A DNA stretch of 64,000 bases. Source: Ideonella sp. Its GTDB lineage: Bacteria; Pseudomonadota; Gammaproteobacteria; Burkholderiales; Burkholderiaceae_C. Position numbers and translations under genes: made by a program. The notes below the pieces were generated by a model, which saw only the letters and a program-made list of their open reading frames with translations, had not been told where the DNA came from and searched no databases. Positions within the stretch are counted from its first letter, which is position 1. Every line of letters begins with the position of its first letter. Positions 1-8,247 of the stretch are shown here, piece by piece. The stretch lies in contig JADKIA010000034.1 of NCBI GenBank assembly GCA_016721465.1, positions 27,591 through 91,590 of the forward strand, given 5' to 3'.

Positions 1-635
1 TCGGCATTCCGCTGGCGGCGGCGCTGTTCGGCGAAGCCGGCCTGGGCCTGCACATCGCCTTGGTGAGCCTGCACGCGTTGGTGTTGCTGTCGGTGCTCAC
101 CGTGCTGGTGGAGCTGGACCTGGCTCGCTTCCGCGCGCAGCACGAGCTGGGCGCCAGCCTGTGGCGCACGCTGCGCACCACGGCCTACAACACCGTCGTG
201 CACCCGGTGGTGCTGCCGGTGTTGGCCGGCATGGTCTGGAACCTCACGGGGCAGGGCCTGCCCGGCCCGGTGGACGAAACCCTGGCCCTGCTGGGCACGG
301 CGGTGGCGCCGGTGTGCCTGGTCTTGATCGGCATCTCGCTGGCCTACTATGGCGTGGGCGAGCAGATCGTCGCGGCGCTGGGCATGGCCTTGCTCAAGCT
401 GGTGGCCTTGCCCGCCGTGGTGCTGTGCGTGGCCCATTGGGGCTTCGGTCTGAGGGGGTTGCCATTGTCGGTGGCGGTGATCATGGCGGCCCTGCCGGCC
501 GGCAGCAATGCACTGATCTTCTCGCAACGCTACGACTCGCAGCAGGTGCTCACCACCACCACGATCGTGCTGTCCACCTTCGGTTTCGTGCTGACCGTGC
601 CCTTGTGGTTGGCGGTTCTGGCCCACCTGGGGTGA
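1..635 (+). CDS. AEC family transporter, C-terminal part (5' end outside window)
   Basis: The reading frame is open from base 3 to the TGA at 633-635, so the true start lies upstream of the window. About 210 residues are visible. They form several long hydrophobic segments separated by short polar turns, and the last third has the pattern typical of the auxin efflux carrier (AEC) family of inner-membrane permeases, with a Gly/Pro-containing helix, then a small-residue stretch (ALPAGSNALIF) followed by a final membrane helix. AEC proteins are secondary transporters of about 300 residues, often for dicarboxylates such as malonate or malate. The substrate cannot be read from this fragment. The next gene starts one base after the stop. 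Confidence 0.8.
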   Translation, partial: GIPLAAALFGEAGLGLHIALVSLHALVLLSVLTVLVELDLARFRAQHELGASLWRTLRTTAYNTVVHPVVLPVLAGMVWNLTGQGLPGPVDETLALLGTAVAPVCLVLIGISLAYYGVGEQIVAALGMALLKLVALPAVVLCVAHWGFGLRGLPLSVAVIMAALPAGSNALIFSQRYDSQQVLTTTTIVLSTFGFVLTVPLWLAVLAHLG

Positions 636-636
636 A

Positions 637-1767
637 ATGGCGGGCATGTCCACGCTGCCACCCACCCCGCTCGGCACCGAGCAGCGGCTCTACGCCCTGA
701 TCTACACCGGCGAATTGCTGCCCGGCCAGCGGGTGGACGACGTGCGCCTGCGCATCGGGGTGCTGTACAAGCTGGACGAAGCCAAGCTGGCGCGCCTGTT
801 CTGCGGGCAACGCGTGACCTTCATGCGGGGTGTGGACATGGCGCGCGCTCAGCGCCACGTGCAGCGCTTCGCCAGGCTGGGGGCCCGCTTGCGCGTGGAA
901 ATGCTGGGCCCGTCGGGGCAGCCCGCGCCGACCGCCGCACCGCGCACGCGGACGCCGGCCGCCGAGGACACGGTGCCATCGGCCCTGCCGGCCACCCGGG
1001 ACACGGTGCCATCGGCCTTGCCGGTGACCGCACTGGACAGCGAACCCCCCACCGATCGCGACACGGGCCCCGACACCGAACTGGCGCCCATGGAGCCCGA
1101 GCCCGAGCCTGAGCGGCCCGCCGCCCGCCCCGCGCCCGAACCCGAGCCTGCGACCGCACCCCCGCCCACGCCCCCAGCTCCGGCCGCACCAGCGGCGCGG
1201 GTGGAGCGTCGGGCCCATGACCGCAGCGTGCGGGCGCACACCCACCCGCACGGGGCCAGGTCGCACGAGGCATCGCGCAGCAGTCGCCATGGCGACGCAC
1301 CGACGCGAACGAGCAAGGGCCACATCACCAAGCGCCGCAGCCTGCGCTGGGGCCGTGCCTTCGTGGGTGTGCTCCTGCTGTTGCTGCTGGCCGGAGGGAT
1401 CTGGCTGGGCTTGTCGGCGGTGGTGGGCGAGGATGGTCCGACGAAGCCGCTGAGCCTGGCCGAAGAGGCACCGCCGCCCGCGGCGTCCGCGGCAGCCCAG
1501 GCCCCAGCGATGGCCAGCCTGGCCAGCCTGCCGTCCGACGAGGCCCGCACGGCCTTTGTCAACGAGTTCACCCCGGCCCCGCCGCACAAGGCCTTTGCCG
1601 TGTCACCCAGTGGCGCCTGGGCATGGAAGGGCGGCCACGGCTCCAACGACGCAGCGATGCAGCGCGCCATCGCCGAATGCAATGTCAAACGCACGCCCTA
1701 CACGCCGCCCTGCGAGGTGATCAATCTGGATGGGCAGTGGCTGGCGGCGGTGTCGCGCCAGCCTTGA
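637..1767 (+). CDS. Pro/His-rich single-pass membrane protein with C-terminal DUF4189-like domain
   Basis: A 376-residue protein of unknown function. Residues about 10-85 form a small folded domain (LYALIYTGELLPGQ...) of the kind found at the N-terminus of some Burkholderiales membrane proteins. Residues about 90-190 are low complexity, rich in Pro, Glu and Ala, and contain two copies of DTVPSALP with an 11-residue period. Residues 195-235 are rich in His and Arg. One membrane helix lies near residues 243-263 (VGVLLLLLLAGGIWLG). The last 60 residues contain two Cys and the AFAVSPSGAWAW...CEVINLDGQW pattern, resembling DUF4189-like domains; this part would face the periplasm. A start at 646 (second Met) is also possible. 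High-GC codon use makes the reading frame credible. Confidence 0.7.
   Translation: MAGMSTLPPTPLGTEQRLYALIYTGELLPGQRVDDVRLRIGVLYKLDEAKLARLFCGQRVTFMRGVDMARAQRHVQRFARLGARLRVEMLGPSGQPAPTAAPRTRTPAAEDTVPSALPATRDTVPSALPVTALDSEPPTDRDTGPDTELAPMEPEPEPERPAARPAPEPEPATAPPPTPPAPAAPAARVERRAHDRSVRAHTHPHGARSHEASRSSRHGDAPTRTSKGHITKRRSLRWGRAFVGVLLLLLLAGGIWLGLSAVVGEDGPTKPLSLAEEAPPPAASAAAQAPAMASLASLPSDEARTAFVNEFTPAPPHKAFAVSPSGAWAWKGGHGSNDAAMQRAIAECNVKRTPYTPPCEVINLDGQWLAAVSRQP
967..1017 (+). repeat. Two copies of an 18-bp direct repeat, 33-bp period
   Basis: GACACGGTGCCATCGGCC occurs at 967-984 and again at 1000-1017, inside the low-complexity linker of the preceding gene. The period of 33 bp keeps the frame and encodes two DTVPSALP units 11 residues apart. 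It looks like a simple in-frame duplication in a disordered linker. Confidence 0.85.
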
Positions 1768-1788
1768 GCGGCGTCCGCCGCGGGTCGC

Positions 1789-2274
1789 TCACTTGGCCAT
1801 GGTCTCGCGCGGGTCGTCCGTCGTGGCGGTGGCGAGCACCTTGGCGTCGCGATCGAAGGTGACGTTGAAAACCTTCTTCTGCTGGCCATCCATGAAGCGC
1901 CACTCCCACACGTCCTCGTCGGGTTTCATGGCGTAGCGCTGCGTCCTGGCGGGCTTGCCCAGGGTGCGCCGCACCTCCGCCTGGTCCATGCCCGCCTGCA
2001 CCTTGGCGAAGTTGCCGGGTGTGAGCAACTGGCGCAGCGAGCTCATCTTGCCGTCGGTGCCGATGGTGATCACGTAGTTGGTGCTGCCCTCGGGCTGCCG
2101 CGGGTACTCGAAGACCTTCGAGCCGTCGGCCTTCTCGGTGATCTGCGTGGGCTCGCCGAACTGCTTGCGCACGTCGGCTTCGGTGGCCAGGCCCTCTTCC
2201 AGTTTATCGATGCGTTGCTGGTCGCACGCGGCCAGCAGGGCGACGGTGGACAGGATGAAGGCCAGGGTGCGCAT
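1789..2274 (-). CDS. BamE/SmpA-like outer-membrane lipoprotein
   Basis: A 161-residue protein. It starts with a short signal peptide and a clear lipobox (LLAAC, Cys at about residue 16), so it should be lipidated and sorted to the envelope. Two SmpA/OmlA-type repeats follow: IDKLEEGLATEADVRKQFGEPT and, further on, FAKVQAGMDQAEVRRTLGKPART. Both match the BamE-fold signature in which a glycine- and acid-rich turn precedes 'GxP'. BamE itself is a small subunit of the beta-barrel assembly machine and has one such unit, so this two-unit protein is better called BamE-domain lipoprotein than BamE. I chose the start at 2274 because it gives the signal peptide; the open frame continues upstream antisense to proA and is not meaningful there. 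Confidence 0.8.
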   Translation of the reverse strand: MRTLAFILSTVALLAACDQQRIDKLEEGLATEADVRKQFGEPTQITEKADGSKVFEYPRQPEGSTNYVITIGTDGKMSSLRQLLTPGNFAKVQAGMDQAEVRRTLGKPARTQRYAMKPDEDVWEWRFMDGQQKKVFNVTFDRDAKVLATATTDDPRETMAK

Positions 2275-2418
2275 GGGGTTGGCTCCAAGGGGCAACTGCA
2301 GTGAAGGGCATTCTGCCCCGCCCGGCCGCCCAAGCGACCCCGACCTTGGCATGGGCACCGGTCGCCCGAGCCAGGCGCCGGACCGCAGCCACGCGCGCAT
2401 TGAGGGACAATCCAGGCC

Positions 2419-3699
2419 ATGAACGTCAACGACATTCCCGCGTACATGGCCCATGTGGGCGTGGCCGCGCGCGCCGCCGCCACCACCATGGCGGCGGCCA
2501 CCACGGCCGCCAAGAATGCCGCATTGCGCGGCCTGGCCCAAGGCCTGCGCGCGGCCGTGGCCGATCTGCAATCGGCCAATGCGAAGGACCTCGACGCCGC
2601 GCGTGCCGCCGGCCTGGCCGGCCCGATGGTGGACCGCCTGAAGCTCACGCCCGCCACCATCGAGACCGTGGCCGAGGGCTGCGAGCAGCTCGCCGCGATG
2701 CCCGATCCGGTGGGCGAGATCACGAACGTCAAGCGCCGGCCTTCGGGAATCGGCGTGGGCCAGATGCGCGTGCCGCTGGGCGTTTTCGGCATGGTCTACG
2801 AGAGCCGGCCCAACGTCACCATCGAGGCCGCCTCGCTGGCCATCAAGAGCGGCAACGCCTGCATCCTGCGTGGCGGCAGCGAGGCCCTGCAGTCCAACCT
2901 GGCGCTGTGGCAGCTGGTGCAGGCCGCGCTGGTGGGCGCTGGCCTGCCGGCCGACGCGGTGCAACTGGTGCAGACCACCGACCGCGCCGCCGTCGGCCGC
3001 CTGATCGCCATGCCCGAATACGTCGACGTGATCATCCCGCGCGGCGGCAAGGGCCTGATCGAGCGCATCAGCGCCGAGGCCAAGGTGCCGGTGATCAAGC
3101 ACCTGGACGGCAACTGCCACATCTACGTGGATGCGCAGGTCGACATGGACATGGCCGTGGCCGTCACCGACAACGCCAAGACGCAGAAGTACAGCCCCTG
3201 CAATGCCGCCGAATCGCTGCTGGTGCATGTCGACCAGGCCGCAGCCTTCCTGCCGAAGATCGGCGCTGTGTTTGCCGCCAAGGGCGTGCAGATGCGTTGC
3301 GACGCGGCTGCGAAGGCGGTGCTGCGGGCCGTGCCCGGCGCCCAGCTGGCGGATGCCAGCGAGGCCGACTGGGCCGAGGAATACCTGGCCCCGATCGTCA
3401 GCATCAAGGTGGTCGGCGGTCTCGACGAGGCCATTGCGCACATCAACCGCTACGGCTCGCACCACACCGACGCCATCCTCACCACCCACCACCCGAGCGC
3501 CATGCGCTTCCTGCGCGAGGTGGATTCGGCCAGCGTGATGGTCAACGCCAGCACCCGCTTTGCCGACGGCTTCGAGTACGGCCTGGGCGCCGAGATCGGC
3601 ATCTCCACCGACAAGCTGCACGCCCGCGGTCCGGTCGGGCTGGAGGGCCTGACCTCGATGAAGTGGGTCGTGCTGGGGCAGGGCGAAACTCGTCTGTGA
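2419..3699 (+). CDS. proA: Gamma-glutamyl phosphate reductase (proline biosynthesis)
   Basis: A 426-residue protein, the usual ProA length. It reduces L-glutamyl 5-phosphate to glutamate 5-semialdehyde with NADPH, the second step of proline synthesis, in the cytoplasm. The aldehyde-dehydrogenase fold is evident: VYESRPNVTIEAASLAIKSG near residue 125, GGSEALQSN, and the catalytic cysteine in KYSPCNAAESLLV (Cys261). The C-terminal part has the typical EYGLGAEIGISTDKLHARGPVG block. proB is not adjacent. The stop overlaps the GTG start of queC, so the two are probably translated from one transcript. Confidence 0.97.
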   Translation: MNVNDIPAYMAHVGVAARAAATTMAAATTAAKNAALRGLAQGLRAAVADLQSANAKDLDAARAAGLAGPMVDRLKLTPATIETVAEGCEQLAAMPDPVGEITNVKRRPSGIGVGQMRVPLGVFGMVYESRPNVTIEAASLAIKSGNACILRGGSEALQSNLALWQLVQAALVGAGLPADAVQLVQTTDRAAVGRLIAMPEYVDVIIPRGGKGLIERISAEAKVPVIKHLDGNCHIYVDAQVDMDMAVAVTDNAKTQKYSPCNAAESLLVHVDQAAAFLPKIGAVFAAKGVQMRCDAAAKAVLRAVPGAQLADASEADWAEEYLAPIVSIKVVGGLDEAIAHINRYGSHHTDAILTTHHPSAMRFLREVDSASVMVNASTRFADGFEYGLGAEIGISTDKLHARGPVGLEGLTSMKWVVLGQGETRL

Positions 3700-4421
3700 T
3701 CGATGCGCGAACCGCCCTGGTGCTGTTCTCCGGCGGACAGGACTCCACCGCCTGCCTGGCCTGGGCGCTGCAGCGCTACGCCCGCGTGGAGACCGTGGGC
3801 TTCGACTACGGTCAGCGCCACCGCATCGAGCTGGACTGCCGGCTCACCGTGCGCCAGCAGCTGGCCACTCAATTCACGCCTTGGGCGCCCAGGCTGGGCG
3901 ACGACCACGTGCTGGACGTGGGCCTGATCGGCCAGCTGTCCGACACCGCACTCACCGCCGAGCGCGCCATCGAGCTGCAGGCCAACGGCCTGCCCAACAC
4001 CTTCGTGCCCGGGCGCAACCTGCTGTTCCTGGGCTTCGCGGCGGCGTTGGCCTACCGGCGCGGTGCCTCGGTGCTGGTGGGTGGCATGTGCGAGACCGAC
4101 TTCTCGGGCTACCCCGATTGCCGCGACAACACGCTCAAGGCCATGCAGCTGGCGCTGTCGTTGGGCTTGGACACACCGATGACGGTGGAGACCCCGCTGA
4201 TGTGGCTGACCAAGGCCGACACCTGGGCGTTGACTCAATCGTTGGGTGGCGATGCGCTCACCGCGCTGATCGTCGAGCACACCCACACCTGCTACCTGGG
4301 TCAGCGCGGCCAGCGCCACGCCTGGGGTCATGGCTGCGGCACCTGCCCGGCCTGCGAGCTGCGTGCCAGAGGCCATGCCCAGTGGCGGGCTGGCCGACAG
4401 CACACCGCGGAGGCGTCATGA
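3696..4421 (+). CDS. queC: 7-cyano-7-deazaguanine (preQ0) synthase
   Basis: A 241-residue enzyme that converts 7-carboxy-7-deazaguanine to preQ0 using ATP and ammonia, in the queuosine tRNA modification pathway. The PP-loop SGGQDST lies at residues about 12-18. The middle has PGRNLLFLGFAAALAYRRGA and the conserved GMCETDFSGYPDCRD. The C-terminal zinc site is clear: HTCY followed by HGCGTCPACELRARG. The start is GTG at 3696, inside the proA stop (GTGA overlap); no upstream ATG fits. The stop overlaps the next ATG. folE, the first enzyme of the same precursor pathway, lies 1 kb away on the other strand. Confidence 0.96.
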   Translation: MIDARTALVLFSGGQDSTACLAWALQRYARVETVGFDYGQRHRIELDCRLTVRQQLATQFTPWAPRLGDDHVLDVGLIGQLSDTALTAERAIELQANGLPNTFVPGRNLLFLGFAAALAYRRGASVLVGGMCETDFSGYPDCRDNTLKAMQLALSLGLDTPMTVETPLMWLTKADTWALTQSLGGDALTALIVEHTHTCYLGQRGQRHAWGHGCGTCPACELRARGHAQWRAGRQHTAEAS

Positions 4422-4963
4422 CAGGGGTTCCCTGGCCCTGGCTGCTCGCGGTGGCGGTGATCTTCTTCTGGATGCTGGGCGCCTACAACCGCGTGATGGC
4501 GCTGCGCGGTGCACTTCACTCGGCCTGGCAACAGCTGGACACGGTGATCCAGGCGCGCCAGCAGGCCATCGGCTCGCTGGTGGACGCGGTGGAGCCGCGC
4601 ATGGCCGCCGAACGCTCGGCCATCGACGCCATGGTCGCGGCCCAGGTGCGGGTGGCCACCGCCGCCGAGGTGGTGCGCCGCCGCCCCACCACCGTTGAAC
4701 CGGTGGCCGTGCTCGCCAAGGCCGAAGGCGACCTGGCCGCGGCGTTGGCGCGTCTGCAAAGCCTGGTCGAGCAGCAGGCCGAACTGCGCCATGAACCCGC
4801 CGTGAGCTCGCCCACCAAGGACCTGGTGGAACTGGCCGCGCGCATGCGCTTCAACCGCCAGGGCTTCAACGACGCGGCCAACGCCTACAACGCGGCGGTG
4901 ACGCAGTTCCCGACGCGTCTGCTGGTGCGGGTGTTTCGGTTCGAGCTGGCCGGCACGCTGTAG
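4418..4963 (+). CDS. LemA family protein
   Basis: A 181-residue protein that starts in an ATGA overlap with queC. It has one N-terminal membrane helix (residues about 6-20, WLLAVAVIFFWMLGAYN) followed by a long helical region with the LemA hallmarks: ALHSAWQQLDTVIQARQQ near residue 30, and the C-terminal FNDAANAYNAAVTQFPTRLL. LemA proteins are membrane-anchored helical bundles; some occur beside HtpX-type peptidases, but none is seen here. The function remains unknown. The gene ends 22 bases before the convergent BLUF gene. Confidence 0.88.
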   Translation: MTGVPWPWLLAVAVIFFWMLGAYNRVMALRGALHSAWQQLDTVIQARQQAIGSLVDAVEPRMAAERSAIDAMVAAQVRVATAAEVVRRRPTTVEPVAVLAKAEGDLAAALARLQSLVEQQAELRHEPAVSSPTKDLVELAARMRFNRQGFNDAANAYNAAVTQFPTRLLVRVFRFELAGTL

Positions 4964-4985
4964 TGCGCGTCTGCGGGGCGGCGCC

Positions 4986-5417
4986 TCAGCCGCGCTCGCA
5001 CATCACCGAAGCGGTGGCCACCAGTTCGTCGAAGAGCGCCAGCGAGACCTTGCCCGACACCGCGTAGGGGTCGAGCTTGGCGGTGGCCGAGTACTTCAGC
5101 AGCAAGGCCGGGTTGAGCCGATCCATGTTCACCTGGCCCATCGACCAACTGGCGAAGCGACGTTCGCCGATCTCGTCGTAGCTGAGCAGCACCACGTCGT
5201 GGTGGCGCGGGTCGGTGGCGATGCGGTGGTAGAGCTGGTTCACGGTGTGGCGACCGCCTTCGAGCACCTGCATGAACACCCCGCCGGAGGAGCACAGCAG
5301 CCCGGTGATGCCCAGGGCCGGGTTGTTGCGCTGGCTCTGGCGAAGGATGGATTGCAGCGCGTCGGCATTCACCGTGTCGGCGGCGCGGCTGGCGTACATC
5401 AGGCGGACGAGGGTCAT
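4986..5417 (-). CDS. BLUF-domain blue-light photoreceptor (short, single domain)
   Basis: A 143-residue protein that is almost entirely a BLUF domain, which binds FAD and senses blue light. The key residues are present: Tyr8 (LMYAS), Asn31/32 (NNPALGITG), Gln50 in FMQVLEG, and the FASWSMG strand with Trp and Met near residue 100. No output domain follows, so it belongs to the short BLUF proteins that signal by contacts with partners. The start at 5417 gives the expected MTLVRLMYAS opening. It follows folE on the same strand with a 20-base gap, so co-transcription is likely. A link between light and pterin or folate supply is only inference. Confidence 0.93.
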   Translation of the reverse strand: MTLVRLMYASRAADTVNADALQSILRQSQRNNPALGITGLLCSSGGVFMQVLEGGRHTVNQLYHRIATDPRHHDVVLLSYDEIGERRFASWSMGQVNMDRLNPALLLKYSATAKLDPYAVSGKVSLALFDELVATASVMCERG

Positions 5418-5437
5418 GGGGGTTCTCTCGAAAGCAG

Positions 5438-6175
5438 TCAGGCCACGGATTTCTTGGGCAGCAGCGACAGAAACTCGCGCCGCAGGTTCGGATCCTTGAG
5501 GAAGGCACCGCGCATCACGCTGTTGGTCATGGCGGTGTCGTCGTCCTTCACGCCGCGCCAGTGCATGCAGAAGTGATCGGCCTCCATCACGATGGCCAGG
5601 CCGTCCGGCTTCACGCTGTCCTGCAGCGTGTCGGCCAGCATCACCACCGCCTCTTCCTGGATCTGCGGGCGGGTCATCACCCAGTCGCAAACGCGGGCGT
5701 ATTTGCTCAGGCCGATCAGGTTGGAGTGCTCGTTGGGCAGGATGCCGATCCACACCCGACCCATGATCGGGCACAGGTGGTGCGAGCAGGCGCTGCGCAC
5801 GGAGATCGGGCCCACGATCATCAACTCGTTCAGACGCGAGACATTGGGGAACTCGGTCACCTTGGGTGCGGGCACGAAGCGGCCGCGAAAGACCTCTTCG
5901 ATGTACATCTTGGCCACGCGTTGGGCGGTGTCCTGGGTGTTGTGGTCGCTGTCGGTGTCGATCACCATGGCCTGCAGGACCGCCTGCATCTTCGTGGCCA
6001 CCTCGGCCTTGAGCTCTTCGATCTCGCCCTCGCGGATGTGGGCGGCGATGTTGTCGTTGGCGTGGTAGCGGCAGTCCGCACCGATCAGCCGGTAGCGGAT
6101 GCGCTCGGATGCCGGCAGCATGGCCAGCTCGGCTTCACCGAGTGCGGGGTGGGTCTTGGGGTCGGGTCCCGGCAT
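5438..6175 (-). CDS. folE: GTP cyclohydrolase I
   Basis: A 245-residue type IA enzyme that converts GTP to 7,8-dihydroneopterin triphosphate and formate. This feeds tetrahydrofolate and also the queuosine precursor path (queC is nearby). The zinc and active-site motifs are present: SACSHHLCPIMGRVWIGILP, the GLSKYARVCDWVMTRPQIQE helix, and FCMHWRGVKD with the second zinc Cys. The first 35 residues form an extension that the shorter bacterial enzymes lack. It is divergent from rsmB (about 95 bases between them) and is followed by the BLUF gene. Confidence 0.96.
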   Translation of the reverse strand: MPGPDPKTHPALGEAELAMLPASERIRYRLIGADCRYHANDNIAAHIREGEIEELKAEVATKMQAVLQAMVIDTDSDHNTQDTAQRVAKMYIEEVFRGRFVPAPKVTEFPNVSRLNELMIVGPISVRSACSHHLCPIMGRVWIGILPNEHSNLIGLSKYARVCDWVMTRPQIQEEAVVMLADTLQDSVKPDGLAIVMEADHFCMHWRGVKDDDTAMTNSVMRGAFLKDPNLRREFLSLLPKKSVA

Positions 6176-6269
6176 GGATGGCCTTCAGCTGATGGTGTGC
6201 GGGCGGTGCTCGGGGCGCATTGTCCATCGCCCTCGAAACACCCGCCGGATGTGGGGATAGACTGAGCCG

Positions 6270-7622
6270 ATGCCCTCCGCAGCGCCCCTCGCCGCCCACC
6301 CTCAGACGGCACCGCTTTCCGCCTTGCTGGATCAGACCGCCGACGCCGTGGCGGCGGTGCGCGCGGGGCGCTCGCTCACGGACGCCCTGGGCCGGTGCCC
6401 GCCTGCGCTGCGCGCTGGCACGCAGGCCTTGGCCTTCCACGTGCTGCGCTGGTGGGGCAGTGCCACGGCGGCGCGTGCGCTGATGGCGCCCAAGGCCCCG
6501 CCGCCGAACGTGGAGGCCTTGCTGGTGAGCGCGCTGGCCCTGCTGTGGCCCGGCAGCGAGCCGCCTTATGCCGAACACACGCTGGTGGATCAGTGCGTGG
6601 CCGCCGCACGCCGCCGCACCCCGGCGGCCGCCAACTTCATCAATGCGGTGCTGCGGCGCTTTCTGCGCGAACGCGACACGCTGGTGGCCGCAGCCATGCA
6701 CGCACCCGAAGGCGCCTTCAACCACCCCGCGTGGTGGATCGAGCGCGTGCGCCAGGACTGGCCAGCGCAATGGACCAGCCTGCTCGCGGCCGCCAACCGC
6801 CACCCGCCCATGGTGTTGCGGGTCAACGCAAGGCGGGGCACTGCGGCTGCGTATGTGCAGCGCCTGGCCGCGCAAGGTCATGCGGCGAGCGTGGTCGGCC
6901 AGCAGGCGGTGTTGCTGGGCAAGCCCTGCCCGGTGAGCGAGTTGCCGGGCTTTGCCGAGGGCGAGGTGTCGGTGCAGGACCTGTCGGCCCAACGCGCAGC
7001 CCCCTTGCTGTTGGGTCTGGATGGGGCCGCCGCGGCGCCGGGGCTGCCTCCGGGTGCCCGCGTGCTGGACGCCTGCGCCGCCCCTGGCGGCAAGACGGCC
7101 CACCTGCTGGAGCTGGCCGACCTGGACGTGCTGGCGCTGGACAGCGACCCGCAGCGGCTGACCCGTGTGCAGGACACGCTTCATCGCCTGCACCTGCACG
7201 CCCGGCTGCAGGTGGGCGATGGCCGCCGTCCCCAGGACTGGTGGGACGGCCGGCCGTTCGACGCCATCCTGCTCGACGCGCCATGCACCGCATCCGGCAT
7301 CGTGCGCAGGCACCCCGACGTGCGCTGGTTGCGCCGCCCGGACGACGTGGCCGCGCTGGCCCGCATGCAGGCCGAGTTGCTGGACGCCCTGTGGCCCCTG
7401 CTGGCCCCCGGCGGTCGCCTGCTGTATGCCACCTGCTCGATCTTCCACGCCGAAGGTCGTTACCAGATCGACGCTTTTTTGCAACGCCACGCGGCCGACA
7501 AGCCGCTGCTGGATGCCCACTCGCCCGGCCATTTGCTGGGGCTGCCGGACAATGGCCAGCCGATGACCGCAGCATCGACCCAGGGCGATGGATTCTTCTA
7601 CGCCCTGATCCACAAACCCTGA
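6270..7622 (+). CDS. rsmB: 16S rRNA (cytosine-967-C5)-methyltransferase, RsmB
   Basis: A 450-residue protein with an N-terminal NusB-like helical domain (about residues 10-140, ending in FINAVLRRFLRERD) and a C-terminal SAM-dependent RNA m5C methyltransferase domain. The SAM site is DACAAPGGKTAHL. Both conserved cysteines are present: Cys339 in LDAPCTASGIVRRHPD and Cys389 in YATCSIF; in this family the TCS cysteine is the nucleophile and the PC cysteine helps product release. It methylates C967 of 16S rRNA. It heads a conserved Burkholderiales block with the next three genes. Confidence 0.93.
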   Translation: MPSAAPLAAHPQTAPLSALLDQTADAVAAVRAGRSLTDALGRCPPALRAGTQALAFHVLRWWGSATAARALMAPKAPPPNVEALLVSALALLWPGSEPPYAEHTLVDQCVAAARRRTPAAANFINAVLRRFLRERDTLVAAAMHAPEGAFNHPAWWIERVRQDWPAQWTSLLAAANRHPPMVLRVNARRGTAAAYVQRLAAQGHAASVVGQQAVLLGKPCPVSELPGFAEGEVSVQDLSAQRAAPLLLGLDGAAAAPGLPPGARVLDACAAPGGKTAHLLELADLDVLALDSDPQRLTRVQDTLHRLHLHARLQVGDGRRPQDWWDGRPFDAILLDAPCTASGIVRRHPDVRWLRRPDDVAALARMQAELLDALWPLLAPGGRLLYATCSIFHAEGRYQIDAFLQRHAADKPLLDAHSPGHLLGLPDNGQPMTAASTQGDGFFYALIHKP

Positions 7623-7656
7623 CCACCGCAGCACGCCCAAGACACCAACGCCCGCC

Positions 7657-8241
7657 ATGCGCCGCTCGATCCCGCAACCGATGCCGCTGCTGCGCGAGGC
7701 CTTCCGATGGCTGGTCGTGACGGTGGCGCTTGCGGTTGGCGCCTTGGGTTTTGTGGTCACCTCGCAAGCCCAGGGCGTGGAGCTGACCTCGCTGCAGGCC
7801 CTGCGCGCGGACGCTGCGCTGACGCTCGACTACAACGCCCGCCTCACCCTCACGCCACCGGTGGAAGACGCGCTCCGGCATGGCGTGCCGCTGTACTTCG
7901 TCGCCCAGGCCTCGGTGTACCGCAACCGCTGGTATTGGCGCGACGAGCGCCTGGCCCGCGTCACGCGCAGCTGGCGCCTGTCTTACCAACCGCTCACCTC
8001 CAGCTGGCGCGTGAGCCTGGGCGGCCTGTCGCAGAACTACCCCACGCTGGCCGAAGCCCTGGCGCCACTGTCGCGGGTGTCGGGCTGGCGCGTGGTGGAG
8101 GCCGACAAGTTGGAGTCCGGCGAACGCCACTACCTGGAGTTCAGCTTCCACCTCGACAGCAGCCAGTTGCCGCGGCCCATGCAGATCGACGTGGGCACGG
8201 ACTGGAAGCTGGGCATCGAGCGCAGCCTGCGGCTTGAATAA
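7657..8241 (+). CDS. DUF4390 domain-containing exported protein
   Basis: A 194-residue protein with an N-terminal hydrophobic segment (residues about 18-35, WLVVTVALAVGALGFVV) and likely signal cleavage after SQAQG. The rest is the DUF4390 domain: ADAALTLDYNARLTLTPPVEDALRHGVPLYF, then YWRDERLARVTRSWRLSYQPLTSSWRVS, and a C-terminal WKLGIERSLRL strand. Function is unknown. The domain is nearly always found between rsmB and an NtrY-type kinase in Burkholderiales, as here, with six bases before the kinase start. Confidence 0.85.
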   Translation: MRRSIPQPMPLLREAFRWLVVTVALAVGALGFVVTSQAQGVELTSLQALRADAALTLDYNARLTLTPPVEDALRHGVPLYFVAQASVYRNRWYWRDERLARVTRSWRLSYQPLTSSWRVSLGGLSQNYPTLAEALAPLSRVSGWRVVEADKLESGERHYLEFSFHLDSSQLPRPMQIDVGTDWKLGIERSLRLE

Positions 8242-8247
8242 CCGGCG

